A DNA stretch of 51,327 bases, from IMG/VR virus record IMGVR_UViG_3300013372_002875, positions 1-51,327 of that record. One strand, given 5' to 3'. A program made the position numbers and the translations under genes. Within the stretch, counting starts at the first letter, position 1. Every line of letters begins with the position of its first letter. This document shows positions 29,401 through 37,368 of the stretch, in pieces. Source of the DNA: a virus. Under the pieces are notes generated by a model. The model had not been told where the DNA came from. It ran no database searches and worked only from the letters and a program-made list of their open reading frames with translations.

Positions 29401-29602
29401 CATTATCGGTATAGTATGCCGCATTTACAAGAGTTTTTTTCCAAATGTCTAATGAATCTTGATTTGTTTCTTTTGTAAATTCAATATAATCCAAAAGGTC
29501 AATACTATCTCCTTGAAAAACCTCAATAGCATATTGATTTAATTCTGTTGGAGATGTGCTTGCCTTATACTCAACTTTATTTTTTTTCCATTTAATTGCC
29601 AT
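26462..29602 (-). CDS. Large hypothetical structural protein in the baseplate operon
   Basis: 1046 aa, no family recognised. An N-terminal beta part (residues 1-180) ends with a Gly/Ala-rich segment (about 190-225; GAIGGAMGYIGEG) that could be amphipathic or membrane-interacting. Helical regions follow, with Lys/Glu-rich stretches (ALRKEKEREASLFS-like, LEKLVKSGNYDELEKFAI). The C-terminus is Pro/Gly-rich. The ATG at 29602 overlaps the stop of the spike-like gene by one base. Given position between spike and LRR protein it is probably a hub or tail-tip protein. Confidence 0.62.
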   Translation of the reverse strand: MAIKWKKNKVEYKASTSPTELNQYAIEVFQGDSIDLLDYIEFTKETNQDSLDIWKKTLVNAAYYTDNDVSSPTAFSEYKEKFADDTEIRQYASKYALTWKCEVGGVPVIPPGLGGLLVDKYGVLDTSKTGVIVNMTLKIWPNWGRQAAEFALKDPTSDNPAENELNIEYLTVTIKSNSLLGDGGLLNSITGSVDKYVTDAMDYVTGAIGGAMGYIGEGVSWASAGVSSLLGGVMPKVLTKEAAAEKLRKEKEREASLFSTVIGYPVAALDFLTSEQNTAIVKSGLKALSLAAKLYRAYTQGQTAFVTAKLLANLTNLLDFDKLDKRKRALIAKFLGVNPKVLSKITYVIRKIIELEKLVKSGNYDELEKFAIAEMGKKSVDELDPELKSLVTGEAFSDAVMGSVVSKKYTVVNKDTVTVEFDNPTFKKVYGNNLILSRIEITSIEEDEDETFIPIKEVTNTSNIKLGGSAGTNFNPNTFRDGVQIKDQGKLCEIVYLGAIGPETGTEFLAGGIFPGGKDTITIKLDNSEFDPRFEYKGKNKIKKGYIPLQFKYHYVGNTNPGEDVRKYNPEKKVWETIRERAGVLLEEGNETEENISFNGVIDGSYADVEKQNSNQKYFEAANIGVNALAVYNIYKKKQFLSIFDAVDFKNLPAPVQTLIIGIGGMVGIDQSEIIRYYEVLSGAKNLYELSTKGFQHYNTLPPELKAKISKQLGVSEDTLGTLIPLAGDLTDMATGKRFKTAEEKEKYLEGLFEKVGQSLLNKVGLNFEAWEKYNDVKMVRDTSSGRMVRKVIPGAGPLDPKIKQTLATTLGFTDIQELKPPLEKKKKIGADGKVVKDAQGNDILEEVTHIELKGLSIIKCGIVIDKALQFRQNLAAGIDLKNKLLQKYEKIKNNPDILTDEAALMGVYDDVIDTRKEIEKEGILSNIYDSAAALTADPYADLLDNASKTGLVDESWREKYEVPEKYVVTIDGQTAPPGGVTGALNYGTYSIYTYDWVTDIIQDSNTGEIILVGTPPPGFVYDKNAINWDIDVSKSATSLPKPPGP

Positions 29603-31101
29603 TATAGTGGTCCTCCAGCATTTCCATCTCCACCTGGAACAATAGAATCACCATAATCAAATGTAGGATCAGTTTCACCTAAAATATCATCAAGTAATTT
29701 TACTTTTTCTAATTCAAGTTCAGACATTTCTTGAACTAAACCTAACGCATCTTCATATAATGGTAATTCAAATTCATCTGGATTTGCCAAAACATTTTCA
29801 CCATCGCCTATTGTTGAAACTTTACTTTCTTTAATAAAATCATCTGCATTCGCAACATCAGCTTCTGACGGTCCACCTGGTTTTTCATTTACGAATGCTA
29901 ATTGGCTTGGTAACGTTTTTATATCAGCTTTTAATTTATTTAAGTTTGCATGAGCAGTAGAAAAATTTGCAACATTTATTGGTATTCCAGATGGTCCTGT
30001 TCCTGTTGGATGTGTTTGATTTGTTATAGCTTTTGTTATGTCTAATAATATCTGACATAAATCATTTAACCAATTCATGGTTCTTTTACCTAAAAGAACT
30101 GGTTCAATTGCATTAACTCCAAGACTTATCTTCTGCTCGGACTCAAATTCAACAACTTGTTTCCCATCAAGCGAAATACCTTTTTCAGAAGAAAACCCAA
30201 TCCCTTCTTTACTAAATCCAATGATTTCTTGTCTTCTTGCATTAAAAACAATTCTATCAGAAGCAATCATTACTGCATTTCCACCATACTCATTTTTGGT
30301 AAAAAGATTTATACTCTTATTTGTTATTGATGGGGTAAATGTAGAGGCCGGTTCAAACTTAACATATTGACCTGATGTTAGCCATATAGTAGAATCATCT
30401 TTATCTATTTCTTCTAATATAAATTCATTTCTTGGTTTTTTATCTGGATTAGTTCCGTTGGATATTATCAGTATAGGATTACCCGTTTCACCCAAACCTT
30501 TTTTCCATGTTGGAACTTGCGGATAATTTCTTCTTTCATCTATTGTTGAACCAAATCGAATAGATTGTCCCCATCTTCCTTCAAGTATTATGTCTCCTGA
30601 ATAAGGTTGTATTGGGTAAACATCGTTTCTTTCAACAAATATAGGATCAATAGTATAATTTGGTGTAATGTTTCCTTGTGAGGATTGTGGCATACCATCC
30701 CTTGCTTCTTCTCTAGCATCAGGATTTGATGGATTCATTAGTGTCATCCAATCGGTCATTCCAGGAAGTCCGTTGTGGTGAACGGATGATTGGATGGAAA
30801 CGGGATTAGAATAATAATACTCTTGTGAAATAGCAGCAGCACTAGCATGGGGTGACGGTGCTTTTGTAACAAGTATTATTTCACCCCGTATGGGTATATT
30901 TTTTATATTTGCATCTAGTGCACGAGCACGAATAACATCTTTTCTATTGTGTCCAACTGCACCAGCATATCTACACAAAACAGTATAAAGTGCGTTTTTA
31001 TCCTTACCTTCAAAATCTACATCCAATACTTCAGCAGGAAACCATTCTCTAGGTTTCCCATCTAAAATAGTGGTTTGTGGATTAAACGTCTCTACTGCCA
31101 A
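29602..31101 (-). CDS. Baseplate spike/hub protein (gp5-like, without lysozyme)
   Basis: 499 aa. The first about 120 residues look like an OB-fold (AEVLDVDFEGKDKN, ARALDANIKNIPIRGEIILVTKAP). Then come GDIILEGRWGQSIRFGSTIDERRN and successive beta strands (SINLFTKNEYGGNAVMIASDRIVFNARRQEIIG in pieces, IGFSSEKGISLDG), the pattern of phage spike proteins whose C-terminus forms a triple-stranded beta helix. No T4L-type lysozyme domain is inserted, unlike T4 gp5. The start is a TTG at 31101, with GAGGAG upstream, lying inside the preceding gene; no early in-frame ATG exists. Confidence 0.72.
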   Translation of the reverse strand: MAVETFNPQTTILDGKPREWFPAEVLDVDFEGKDKNALYTVLCRYAGAVGHNRKDVIRARALDANIKNIPIRGEIILVTKAPSPHASAAAISQEYYYSNPVSIQSSVHHNGLPGMTDWMTLMNPSNPDAREEARDGMPQSSQGNITPNYTIDPIFVERNDVYPIQPYSGDIILEGRWGQSIRFGSTIDERRNYPQVPTWKKGLGETGNPILIISNGTNPDKKPRNEFILEEIDKDDSTIWLTSGQYVKFEPASTFTPSITNKSINLFTKNEYGGNAVMIASDRIVFNARRQEIIGFSKEGIGFSSEKGISLDGKQVVEFESEQKISLGVNAIEPVLLGKRTMNWLNDLCQILLDITKAITNQTHPTGTGPSGIPINVANFSTAHANLNKLKADIKTLPSQLAFVNEKPGGPSEADVANADDFIKESKVSTIGDGENVLANPDEFELPLYEDALGLVQEMSELELEKVKLLDDILGETDPTFDYGDSIVPGGDGNAGGPL

Positions 31102-31444
31102 TGTTATTCTCCTCTTGTTCTTCTTTAATTTCTTCTATACCTTTTAATAATGCTTCTTTTTCTTCATCGGTTAAGAACGAGGAGGATTCTTCACCACTAT
31201 TAGCCATAGCTCGTTGTATAACCGCTGCCAGTTTAACCAAGTGTTCATCATTCTTAACACCAACTTCCATAAAGTCTTTTATTGCAGGCACCAAAATAGC
31301 AGCATCACTTATGTTGTTTAACATAGGTTTTAAGTCAGCAATAAGTAAGTTTATCTGACGATCTTTTTTCTTCTGATTATCGTAGATGTCTTTCAACAAA
31401 TCAGAGAATTTTTTACTACCAAAAATTTCTTCGTTTAAGTTCAT
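31082..31444 (-). CDS. Hypothetical helical protein upstream of spike gene
   Basis: 120 aa, almost all helix, acidic C-terminus (EEKEALLKGIEEIKEEQEENN). No family recognised. It overlaps the TTG start of the spike gene by 20 nt, which implies translational coupling, so it is likely needed together with the spike (assembly or a structural partner). Confidence 0.62.
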   Translation of the reverse strand: MNLNEEIFGSKKFSDLLKDIYDNQKKKDRQINLLIADLKPMLNNISDAAILVPAIKDFMEVGVKNDEHLVKLAAVIQRAMANSGEESSSFLTDEEKEALLKGIEEIKEEQEENNIGSRDV

Positions 31445-31455
31445 AATAATAAATA

Positions 31456-32190
31456 TCAGTTGTTGATAATATGTTGTATATCATACCAATTCATTTTTTC
31501 TATGTTTATACCATTTTGATATTGTTCATACATCTTGGAATATATCAGTTTTATTTTGTTAATTACACTTGTAATATATTGTGAATTTACACCAGTTCTT
31601 TCTCGAACAAGTATGTAAATTGCCTTTTTATTGTAATTTTCTATGTTATCTCTTGTCTTAAAAAGATATAGTATTGCATCAGCAACTTGAATATCTCTTT
31701 GTTTAGTAAAAAATAAAGATAGATTCTTTTCAACAACATTGACAAAAATATCTATGTAATCACGTTTTTCTTCTATTAAATCCATTCTTATTTTTTCGTT
31801 TACTATATTTCGCTCAGTATCTATTGCACCAATATCTTGACTACGTTTGAAGTGATAATAGTTTTTATTATTTTCAGCAATTAAATAATTTTTAGCAACA
31901 ATAGAAAAATAAGAAAATGCTTTACCATTTTCAGCCTTATACTTTCCAATTTTTTCGTGAAGAAATGCAATAACTTCATGTTTTACATCTTCGTGTCCTA
32001 CATCAAAATTGTAAAACTTAAAACGATGTATCATTATTTCTGCAAGTTTGTAAAATGCAGGATGTATTTTTTTTGTATAAAGTATGTTTTTTTGAAATTC
32101 GTCTTCCATAGTATTATACATTACTATTGCATCTTCTGTTTCTTGGGTAAAGTAAACATTTGGTTTTTTGGGACTACGTTTTTGTTTCAT
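31456..32190 (-). CDS. Late-transcription sigma factor, T4 gp55-like
   Basis: 244 aa. The segment around residues 60-115 (AEIMIHRFKFYNF, VKHEVIAFLHEKIGKY, AFSYFSIVAKNYLIAENNK) matches the sigma region 2-like core of gp55-type phage sigma factors, which bind host RNA polymerase core and recognise AT-rich late promoters lacking a -35 box. The C-terminal part is a helical region that may be a weak DNA-binding unit (RERTGVNSQYITSVINKIKLIY). It is longer than T4 gp55 (185 aa). Its presence predicts late promoters, for which the TATATTTATAG motif here is a candidate. Confidence 0.8.
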   Translation of the reverse strand: MKQKRSPKKPNVYFTQETEDAIVMYNTMEDEFQKNILYTKKIHPAFYKLAEIMIHRFKFYNFDVGHEDVKHEVIAFLHEKIGKYKAENGKAFSYFSIVAKNYLIAENNKNYYHFKRSQDIGAIDTERNIVNEKIRMDLIEEKRDYIDIFVNVVEKNLSLFFTKQRDIQVADAILYLFKTRDNIENYNKKAIYILVRERTGVNSQYITSVINKIKLIYSKMYEQYQNGINIEKMNWYDIQHIINN

Positions 32191-32552
32191 AAATAATCCC
32201 TTTCAAATTTTGCATCAAATTTTGGTTTTTCAAAAATAGAACTCCGTTGATCATCCAAAGGAGGTTCGCCAAAATAAACTGCAATATCGTTAATAATATC
32301 TTTCATTTCTTTGAAAAAATATCCAGTTTCATCATCTGCTTCAAATGCACCAATCCTATCTAATTGTCTTAAATAGGATTGTTGTGATAAAACTCTATTT
32401 TTTAATTCTGTTAAAAACTTTTCATTCTCTAAAAGTGTATCAACAGATGTCTCAGCCATTTCTTCCAACTTATCAAACTTCTTATACAAATTTATATTCA
32501 CATAAACAGATGCAGTTAATAAAATGGATAACAAAACTATTCCAATTAACAT
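32187..32552 (-). CDS. Small membrane-anchored hypothetical protein
   Basis: 121 aa. One transmembrane helix at residues 2-20 (MLIGIVLLSILLTASVYVN), then a coiled-coil (KKFDKLEEMAETSVDTLLEN, FLTELKNRVLSQQ) and a soluble tail. It overlaps the sigma factor gene by 4 nt and follows the ClpP-like gene by 1 nt. No family recognised; the layout fits an inner-membrane anchored regulator or spanin-like component, but no lipobox or paired outer partner is next to it. Confidence 0.65.
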   Translation of the reverse strand: MLIGIVLLSILLTASVYVNINLYKKFDKLEEMAETSVDTLLENEKFLTELKNRVLSQQSYLRQLDRIGAFEADDETGYFFKEMKDIINDIAVYFGEPPLDDQRSSIFEKPKFDAKFERDYL

Positions 32553-32553
32553 A

Positions 32554-33213
32554 TTAACCTCTCTTATGTTTTGGTGGAATTATAGCATCAATTACACCCA
32601 TATCTAATGCATCTTTTGGTGTGATATAATAATCTTTGATAGTTACATTTTTCCAATAATCTTTTTCTTTATTTGAATTTGATTTCAGAATTTCCAAAAG
32701 TATTTCTTCCAATTTTTCCATGTGTTGAACATTAGCTTTCATATCAGAAGATTTACCGTAAATGTCTGAACTTATTTCGTGGAACATGATTGTAGAGTAT
32801 TGTGAAGCGGCACGAACACCGGTTCCAGCACAAAGAATAAGAGCAGCAGCGGACATTGCCCTTCCTCTACAAATTGTATTTACCTTAACATCAAGACTTT
32901 GCATATAATCAATAATGCCAAGTGCCTCATAGACAGAACCACCATCGGAATTGATAATTAAGTTGATAGGATCATTTTTATGTTCTTCTGTTCTCATATG
33001 AAGTATTGCACGAATACGAGTAATAATATCATACAAACTACCATCCATGATTTCACCAAATAACAATACCGATGATGCTTCAACATCAATTCCGTAATCC
33101 ATTTGTGTAGTTGCTTCTTTCCATCTAACTGGAATATCGTTTTCACTTTCTTTTGATTTATTTGTTACTAATTTTTCATCAGCAACTTCTTCACCATCAT
33201 AAAAATCGTTCAT
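32554..33213 (-). CDS. ClpP-like serine protease
   Basis: 219 aa. ClpP/crotonase fold protease with the full triad visible: Ser121 in GRAMSAAALIL, His145 in IMFHEIS, Asp194 in IKDYYITP. The strand LINSDGGSVYEALGI carries the substrate-binding Gly-Gly. ClpP-type proteases in phages are used as prohead proteases or act on host proteins. No ClpX-like ATPase is next to it, and the capsid genes are outside the window. The N-terminal 40 residues are an extra charged leader. The start at 33213 has AAGGAG 6 nt upstream. Confidence 0.85.
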   Translation of the reverse strand: MNDFYDGEEVADEKLVTNKSKESENDIPVRWKEATTQMDYGIDVEASSVLLFGEIMDGSLYDIITRIRAILHMRTEEHKNDPINLIINSDGGSVYEALGIIDYMQSLDVKVNTICRGRAMSAAALILCAGTGVRAASQYSTIMFHEISSDIYGKSSDMKANVQHMEKLEEILLEILKSNSNKEKDYWKNVTIKDYYITPKDALDMGVIDAIIPPKHKRG

Positions 33214-33248
33214 GTCAGAACTCCTTGATAAAATATGATAATGACATT

Positions 33249-34337
33249 CTAAAAAGATATACCCCTCCTATATCCTAAATCAGGTTTAGGTGGTTCTTCA
33301 TAGAATGCCCTTTGTTCTTCTTGTTGATCTAATATACCAATTTCTTCCGTATTTGCCAAAACTTTTTTTTCTTTTTTAACTTTGTTTGGTTTTATTTTTT
33401 TAATTACCGTAACTGCATCTGTTATTTGTGTTTCTACTTTTGTTTTTGGTTCTTCGGTTGGTATCACAACATCTATAACTTCTTTAACTTTTTCTTTTTT
33501 ATTTGGTGGTGGACTATTATCATCTTCCGGTGGTAAGTCCAGTTCCTTATGACGAAGATGATTAGCAGCAATAACCAAACTAACCGCAAGTGGATCAAAA
33601 ACTGAAACTAGTATTAGTATAAACCAATTAACTATTATGTCCATAGGAGCACCAGTTAATCTACTTAAATACAAAAGAGGACCTATTTCTGATGTAAATG
33701 TGGAATTTTCCAAACCCAATTTTTCTTGTTCCAATTTTGCAATACTATCAGATAAACCAATAGATTTTTGATTTAGTTCCGATATTTCTTTATTTAATGT
33801 TTGTGTTGAATTATCAACAGATTGGATATTTCTCTGCAATCCTTTTGTTCCTTTTTTGGAACTCAATTGTGTATTGAGAGAATTTTCTTGGGTAAGTCTT
33901 AATTGATCGTAAGATGATATTCTTTGTGATTTTTGTTTCACAAGAGTATCAATTTGGGATTTTTGTTCAAGGTAAATATCTTTTTTCTTATCAATCAATA
34001 CAATCTTGTTTTGAGTTTCATATATTGATTTTGCAGTTTCTTGATAGGAATTAGTAAGATAACCATATACACCAACCGATGTCAATATCATAAGGACAGC
34101 GGCGGCACTCATAAGATAAATCTTAAATGTAGTTTTTAGGGTTTTATAGTGGTCATGTAGGAAGGTAATAACCACCAACTTTGAAAATTCCAACATTCCG
34201 GCCATTCCAACAATAGACCAAGAACCGCCAGAAAATAGTTTGGATATGCCGTAAACAGAATAATATCCTGAAAATACTGCCAATCCGATAGCACAAAACC
34301 AGATTAGATTTTTCAGAGAGAGTAATTTACTTGACAT
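33249..34337 (-). CDS. Multi-pass membrane protein with central coiled coil
   Basis: 362 aa. Hydrophobic helices at about 10-33, 38-60, 70-92 and 232-256, separated by a coiled coil at 100-205 (KSQIDTLVKQKSQRISSYDQL, TQTLNKEISELNQK). The C-terminal cytoplasmic tail is Pro/Lys-rich (PPNKKEKVKEVI, IKKIKPNKVKKEKK). The layout is similar to DUF4407-type bacterial proteins, but I cannot confirm membership. It lies between UvdE and ClpP genes. It may act in lysis timing or superinfection exclusion; this is speculation from topology. Confidence 0.7.
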   Translation of the reverse strand: MSSKLLSLKNLIWFCAIGLAVFSGYYSVYGISKLFSGGSWSIVGMAGMLEFSKLVVITFLHDHYKTLKTTFKIYLMSAAAVLMILTSVGVYGYLTNSYQETAKSIYETQNKIVLIDKKKDIYLEQKSQIDTLVKQKSQRISSYDQLRLTQENSLNTQLSSKKGTKGLQRNIQSVDNSTQTLNKEISELNQKSIGLSDSIAKLEQEKLGLENSTFTSEIGPLLYLSRLTGAPMDIIVNWFILILVSVFDPLAVSLVIAANHLRHKELDLPPEDDNSPPPNKKEKVKEVIDVVIPTEEPKTKVETQITDAVTVIKKIKPNKVKKEKKVLANTEEIGILDQQEEQRAFYEEPPKPDLGYRRGISF

Positions 34338-34340
34338 TTT

Positions 34341-34391
34341 AATCCCATTGTGTTCATAATCATGTAATCATAAATATGAACTTTTGGGATT
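34341..34391. other. Two-part stem-loop between UvdE and the membrane protein gene
   Basis: Nested inverted repeats: AATCCCA (34341-34347) with TGGGATT (34385-34391), and inside it GTTCATA (34352-34358) with TATGAAC (34375-34381). No T-run follows, so it is not a standard terminator. It falls just after the UvdE stop and in the leader of the next gene; the late-type ATATTTATG element is inside it. Confidence 0.45.
34369..34378 (-). promoter_or_regulatory. Candidate late-type promoter element CATATTTATG
   Basis: Minus-strand CATATTTATG, a variant of TATATTTATAG, 32 nt before the ATG at 34337. Weaker match than the copies at 12301 and 37347. Confidence 0.3.
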
Positions 34392-34396
34392 TTAGG

Positions 34397-35302
34397 TTAG
34401 ATGCCGTATTCGGTTAGATATTGTTTGAGGGCTAATTCTTTTGCTTTACATTCCAACATAATATCAACATCATGTCCGTATGTATTGATTTTTTCTAATA
34501 TGTAATCAGCGTGTGCCTGTGGTTTTTCTTTTGGATTGTTTGTTTCTTTTAGTCTTGATGATGAATAATGAACAACAGGTGTAATACCTTCTGGCCATGT
34601 TGAAATGGCAAGATCAAGAGCTTGTTGTTCGGATAAGTCACCGGTGCAGAATTGGTGGTGATGATAGTCAAATACAATAGGAATACCCACACATTCATGT
34701 ATTTTCATAAGGTCTTTGACTGAATACATACTGGCTTTGTCATCGTTTTCAATAGTCATTCTTGAACGAACACTATTGGATAATAGGTGGAAGTTACGGC
34801 ACCAACGGTCAAGTGAAGCAATTTTGTCACCATAAACACCATTGCAATGTATATTGATTTTGTTGTAAGGTGTATGTGACAATCCCATCATATCGAATAC
34901 TTTACCATGTAGTTCTAAATCAATTATGGTATTCTTAACAACATTGTCATTTGGTGAACATAAAACATTGAAAGGTCCAGGATGACATGATAAACGAACA
35001 CCATTTTGATTGGCATAATCACCTATTCGTTTAAGGACAGTTTTTATTTCATCAATATCTGGTAATGTTTCCAAGTCATATTCGGATCCCCAAGGAAATA
35101 CATTTGATGATGTTCGGAAGAAATAAATACCGTTTTCAACATTCCATTTGAGTATGGTTTCCATATCACGAACATTTAGGAGAGCGAGTTCGGAACAATA
35201 ATTGATACCTTTTTGTAGAAAGGTTTTCTTAATCATTGAACGATTGGTGGTGATCTTATCTTTGGATAAGGTCATATTGATACAGGCATAGCCGAGTTTC
35301 AT
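34397..35302 (-). CDS. uvsE: UV DNA damage endonuclease (UvdE/UvsE family)
   Basis: 301 aa, about the usual size of bacterial UvdE. TIM-barrel endonuclease that nicks 5' of UV photoproducts and starts an alternative excision repair. The family sequence is clear from the first residue (KLGYACINMTL, ELALLNVRDM, FFRTSSNVFPWG) through RLSCHPGPFNVLCSP, KINIHCNGVYGDK, IENDDKASMY, VFDYHHHQF and VVHYSSSR, which carry the metal-binding His, Glu and Asp residues. Phage copies are less common than T4 DenV. It probably protects the phage genome from sunlight damage. Confidence 0.94.
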   Translation of the reverse strand: MKLGYACINMTLSKDKITTNRSMIKKTFLQKGINYCSELALLNVRDMETILKWNVENGIYFFRTSSNVFPWGSEYDLETLPDIDEIKTVLKRIGDYANQNGVRLSCHPGPFNVLCSPNDNVVKNTIIDLELHGKVFDMMGLSHTPYNKINIHCNGVYGDKIASLDRWCRNFHLLSNSVRSRMTIENDDKASMYSVKDLMKIHECVGIPIVFDYHHHQFCTGDLSEQQALDLAISTWPEGITPVVHYSSSRLKETNNPKEKPQAHADYILEKINTYGHDVDIMLECKAKELALKQYLTEYGI

Positions 35303-35371
35303 AGTAGGTTGGCGTTAATGTGTAATGTATAATCAAATACAATATACGGATCTTTCCTATAAGATCAAAAT

Positions 35372-36055
35372 TTATTTTACCTTATGTCCATAAAACTCTG
35401 CTAAACTATCATACATGCCATCCATAATGAATTGGCCATCAACTATTTGTTGGCATCTTTTTTGGAATAATTCTATATGGTCTCCCCATCTACTTTCAAA
35501 AAGATGATAAGTTTTATTTTCATATACAGTCCCTATACCATAGTAACCATAATTAGATAATCTCCATACACCATCTTTTTTTGGAACACCGTCAAATTTT
35601 GTTGGGTAAAGACATCTGTATCTTTTACCCATTTCTTCTGCAATATGACTTATCTCTTCGGCAACATCTGAACGCATTGTTGGGTAGAATGTTGGTTTTC
35701 CCAATTGTTCATAGCATGATTTTGTTATTGCTAGAAATGAAGGTGCAGCAAATACATGAGTTTTTGGGTGGATATGGTTTGATACTTGTGCATTACCGAA
35801 TAAACTATTATTTTCTGTAACATAGTTTATTGCTTCATCATAGACTTCTCTGTTGAGTGGAACACAATCAATATCAAAAAATACATAAACATCAGCATCA
35901 GTATTACGGCAAACTGCATTCATCCATAACCCATGTTCTATATTCATATTATGATATTCAACCGGAATATCAAAGTGTTTCATAACCATTTTATGTGATT
36001 CCAGTATTCTGGTATCAACATTATCCCAATGTAGTGTATTCACAGAAATTTTCAT
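35372..36055 (-). CDS. Glycosyltransferase-like protein with DxD motif
   Basis: 227 aa from the ATG at 36055, which has AAAGG 8 nt upstream; the frame stays open further upstream, across the terminator hairpin, and is not used. VYVFFDIDCVPLN with DID at 61-63 is the nucleotide-sugar/metal site of GT-A type glycosyltransferases, and the flanking pattern (HKMVMKHFDIPVEYHN, AAPSFLAITKSCYEQL) fits. Phage enzymes of this kind modify DNA bases, capsid proteins or host glycans; the target here is unknown. Separated from the upstream lipoprotein gene by a terminator, so it likely has its own promoter or relies on read-through. Confidence 0.65.
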   Translation of the reverse strand: MKISVNTLHWDNVDTRILESHKMVMKHFDIPVEYHNMNIEHGLWMNAVCRNTDADVYVFFDIDCVPLNREVYDEAINYVTENNSLFGNAQVSNHIHPKTHVFAAPSFLAITKSCYEQLGKPTFYPTMRSDVAEEISHIAEEMGKRYRCLYPTKFDGVPKKDGVWRLSNYGYYGIGTVYENKTYHLFESRWGDHIELFQKRCQQIVDGQFIMDGMYDSLAEFYGHKVK

Positions 36056-36072
36056 AACATAACCTTTAATAT

Positions 36073-36113
36073 AAAAAACCCACCGGTTTACATTTCTGCA
36101 GTGACGCGGTGGG
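36073..36113 (-). terminator. Intrinsic terminator after the lipoprotein gene
   Basis: Minus-strand hairpin with a perfect 7-bp stem, CCCACCG (36113-36107) and CGGTGGG (36085-36079), followed by six Ts (36078-36073). It ends transcription of the 36144-36671 gene. Confidence 0.8.
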
Positions 36114-36143
36114 AATAAGATACCCATTCCGAACAATAGGTAA

Positions 36144-36671
36144 TTACGGTTTAACTCTATCACATGGAATTTTGCCGGTTGCCTTCCATAAATTCCATAG
36201 AGTAAGTTGATCTTTTCTTAAAATAGCTTCAATGAAAACAAATGTATTTTTTACACATTGTTCCATTTTTGTTCTATATTCTTTTTCCAAGTCTCGTTGT
36301 GTTTGACGAAATTCAAATGTAAGTATTTCAATTTCTTTTTTTATTTCAGCAGTTTTTTCTACACCACGATACTTTTCTATTTTGACTTTGTAATCTTCTT
36401 GAAGTGCCTTAATACCTTCATTCAATTCTTTTTTACATTCCATTGAACAAATCTTTTCTTCACGAAGAATAGTATCGATTACCAATCTCTGTTCTCTTGT
36501 TAAGTTAAGACACTCTAATGCCCTTTGAAGTGGAACACGATTTTTTACACTATCACGATTTGTAACCGGTGTTCTTTTTTCAAACATTGTAATATCTTGT
36601 GGTTGGTTGATATTTTCATTGCAACCAACAAACAATACAGATACAAATAATAAACCAATAAACTTTTTCAT
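36144..36671 (-). CDS. Lipoprotein, helical (Spy/CpxP-like layout)
   Basis: 175 aa. Signal sequence MKKFIGLLFVSVLFVGC with a lipobox ending at Cys17, so it is lipid-anchored in the host envelope. The mature part is helical with repeated Arg/Glu/Lys heptads (LNLTREQRLVIDTILREEK), reminiscent of Spy/CpxP LTxxQ proteins, but no such motif is strict. Possible roles are superinfection exclusion or envelope-stress relief. It has a terminator right after it and follows the FISUMP gene by 13 nt. Confidence 0.7.
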   Translation of the reverse strand: MKKFIGLLFVSVLFVGCNENINQPQDITMFEKRTPVTNRDSVKNRVPLQRALECLNLTREQRLVIDTILREEKICSMECKKELNEGIKALQEDYKVKIEKYRGVEKTAEIKKEIEILTFEFRQTQRDLEKEYRTKMEQCVKNTFVFIEAILRKDQLTLWNLWKATGKIPCDRVKP

Positions 36672-36684
36672 ATAACTCCTTTAA

Positions 36685-37305
36685 TTAGAAATCCATATTT
36701 GGATTGTAGTCCATACTACCAGTATAAGTTCCACTATTGTAAACTAGTCTAATAGCAAGTCCCATATCCATATTAGCTGATATATTTGTAACTTGTTTAT
36801 TACCCCAATATAATCTAACAGAAGTTGCTTCTAATGAACCACTATCAGCTGTCCAAAAATTTCCACTCCAACCGTGATCCCAAAAATCACCGTTTTCTTT
36901 TATGAACCCACTTGGGTTTCCAGTAAATTTTGATTGATTATCACCATTACCATTTTGTCTTTTTAATGTATTCCAATTTTTAGTATTTTTTAGTTTATGA
37001 CCAGCAAGACTATTACCCCCAAAAGCAGCAGATAATGTATTGAAGTCAGACAAATATGGAACTCTAAACCCAACTGGTGCTATATTTTTTGAAGAAGATA
37101 TTACATAATAATTGTAAAGTTTTCCATATTCTTCTTCAAGTGATGGATCAAAATTGTAATAACACCATGCAGGTGTGTTTGTTGAAGCAAGTTCCACCCA
37201 TTGTTCTGAACTTGAACATTCAGTTATTGGTGTGCCGTCTTGGAATGATTCAACTGCTAAATTCTCTTTTGACCAATACTGGGAACCGATTTGAACGACT
37301 GCCAT
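36685..37305 (-). CDS. FISUMP-domain protein (Fibrobacter succinogenes major paralogous domain)
   Basis: 206 aa. The pattern is typical: VQIGSQYWSKENLAVESFQDG, WCYYNFDP, YGKLYNYYVIS, PVGFRVPYLSDFNTL, then FWTADSG and AIRLVYN. The domain is frequent in surface proteins of Bacteroidota and Fibrobacterota; C-type-lectin-like fold is assumed for it. No signal peptide is present, so it should be a virion part (tail fibre tip or decoration) that mimics or binds host surface material. A TATATTTATAG element lies 42 nt before its ATG. Confidence 0.8.
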   Translation of the reverse strand: MAVVQIGSQYWSKENLAVESFQDGTPITECSSSEQWVELASTNTPAWCYYNFDPSLEEEYGKLYNYYVISSSKNIAPVGFRVPYLSDFNTLSAAFGGNSLAGHKLKNTKNWNTLKRQNGNGDNQSKFTGNPSGFIKENGDFWDHGWSGNFWTADSGSLEATSVRLYWGNKQVTNISANMDMGLAIRLVYNSGTYTGSMDYNPNMDF

Positions 37306-37346
37306 TAAATTCTCCTATGATTTGACTAAACTTATAGATAATCTTG

Positions 37347-37357
37347 CTATAAATATA
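37347..37357 (-). promoter_or_regulatory. Candidate late-type promoter element TATATTTATAG
   Basis: Perfect copy of the 11-mer on the minus strand, 42 nt before the ATG at 37305, in the intergenic region after the small membrane protein. No -33 box is seen. Confidence 0.4.
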
Positions 37358-37368
37358 AATCAATAACA

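Noticed and set aside
34341-34391. Intrinsic terminator after UvdE
   Set aside because: No T-run on either side; kept as a stem-loop of unknown role.
35349-35366. GATCTT/AAGATC hairpin between UvdE and the glycosyltransferase-like gene
   Set aside because: Six-bp AT-rich stem without T-run; could be chance in this AT-rich DNA.
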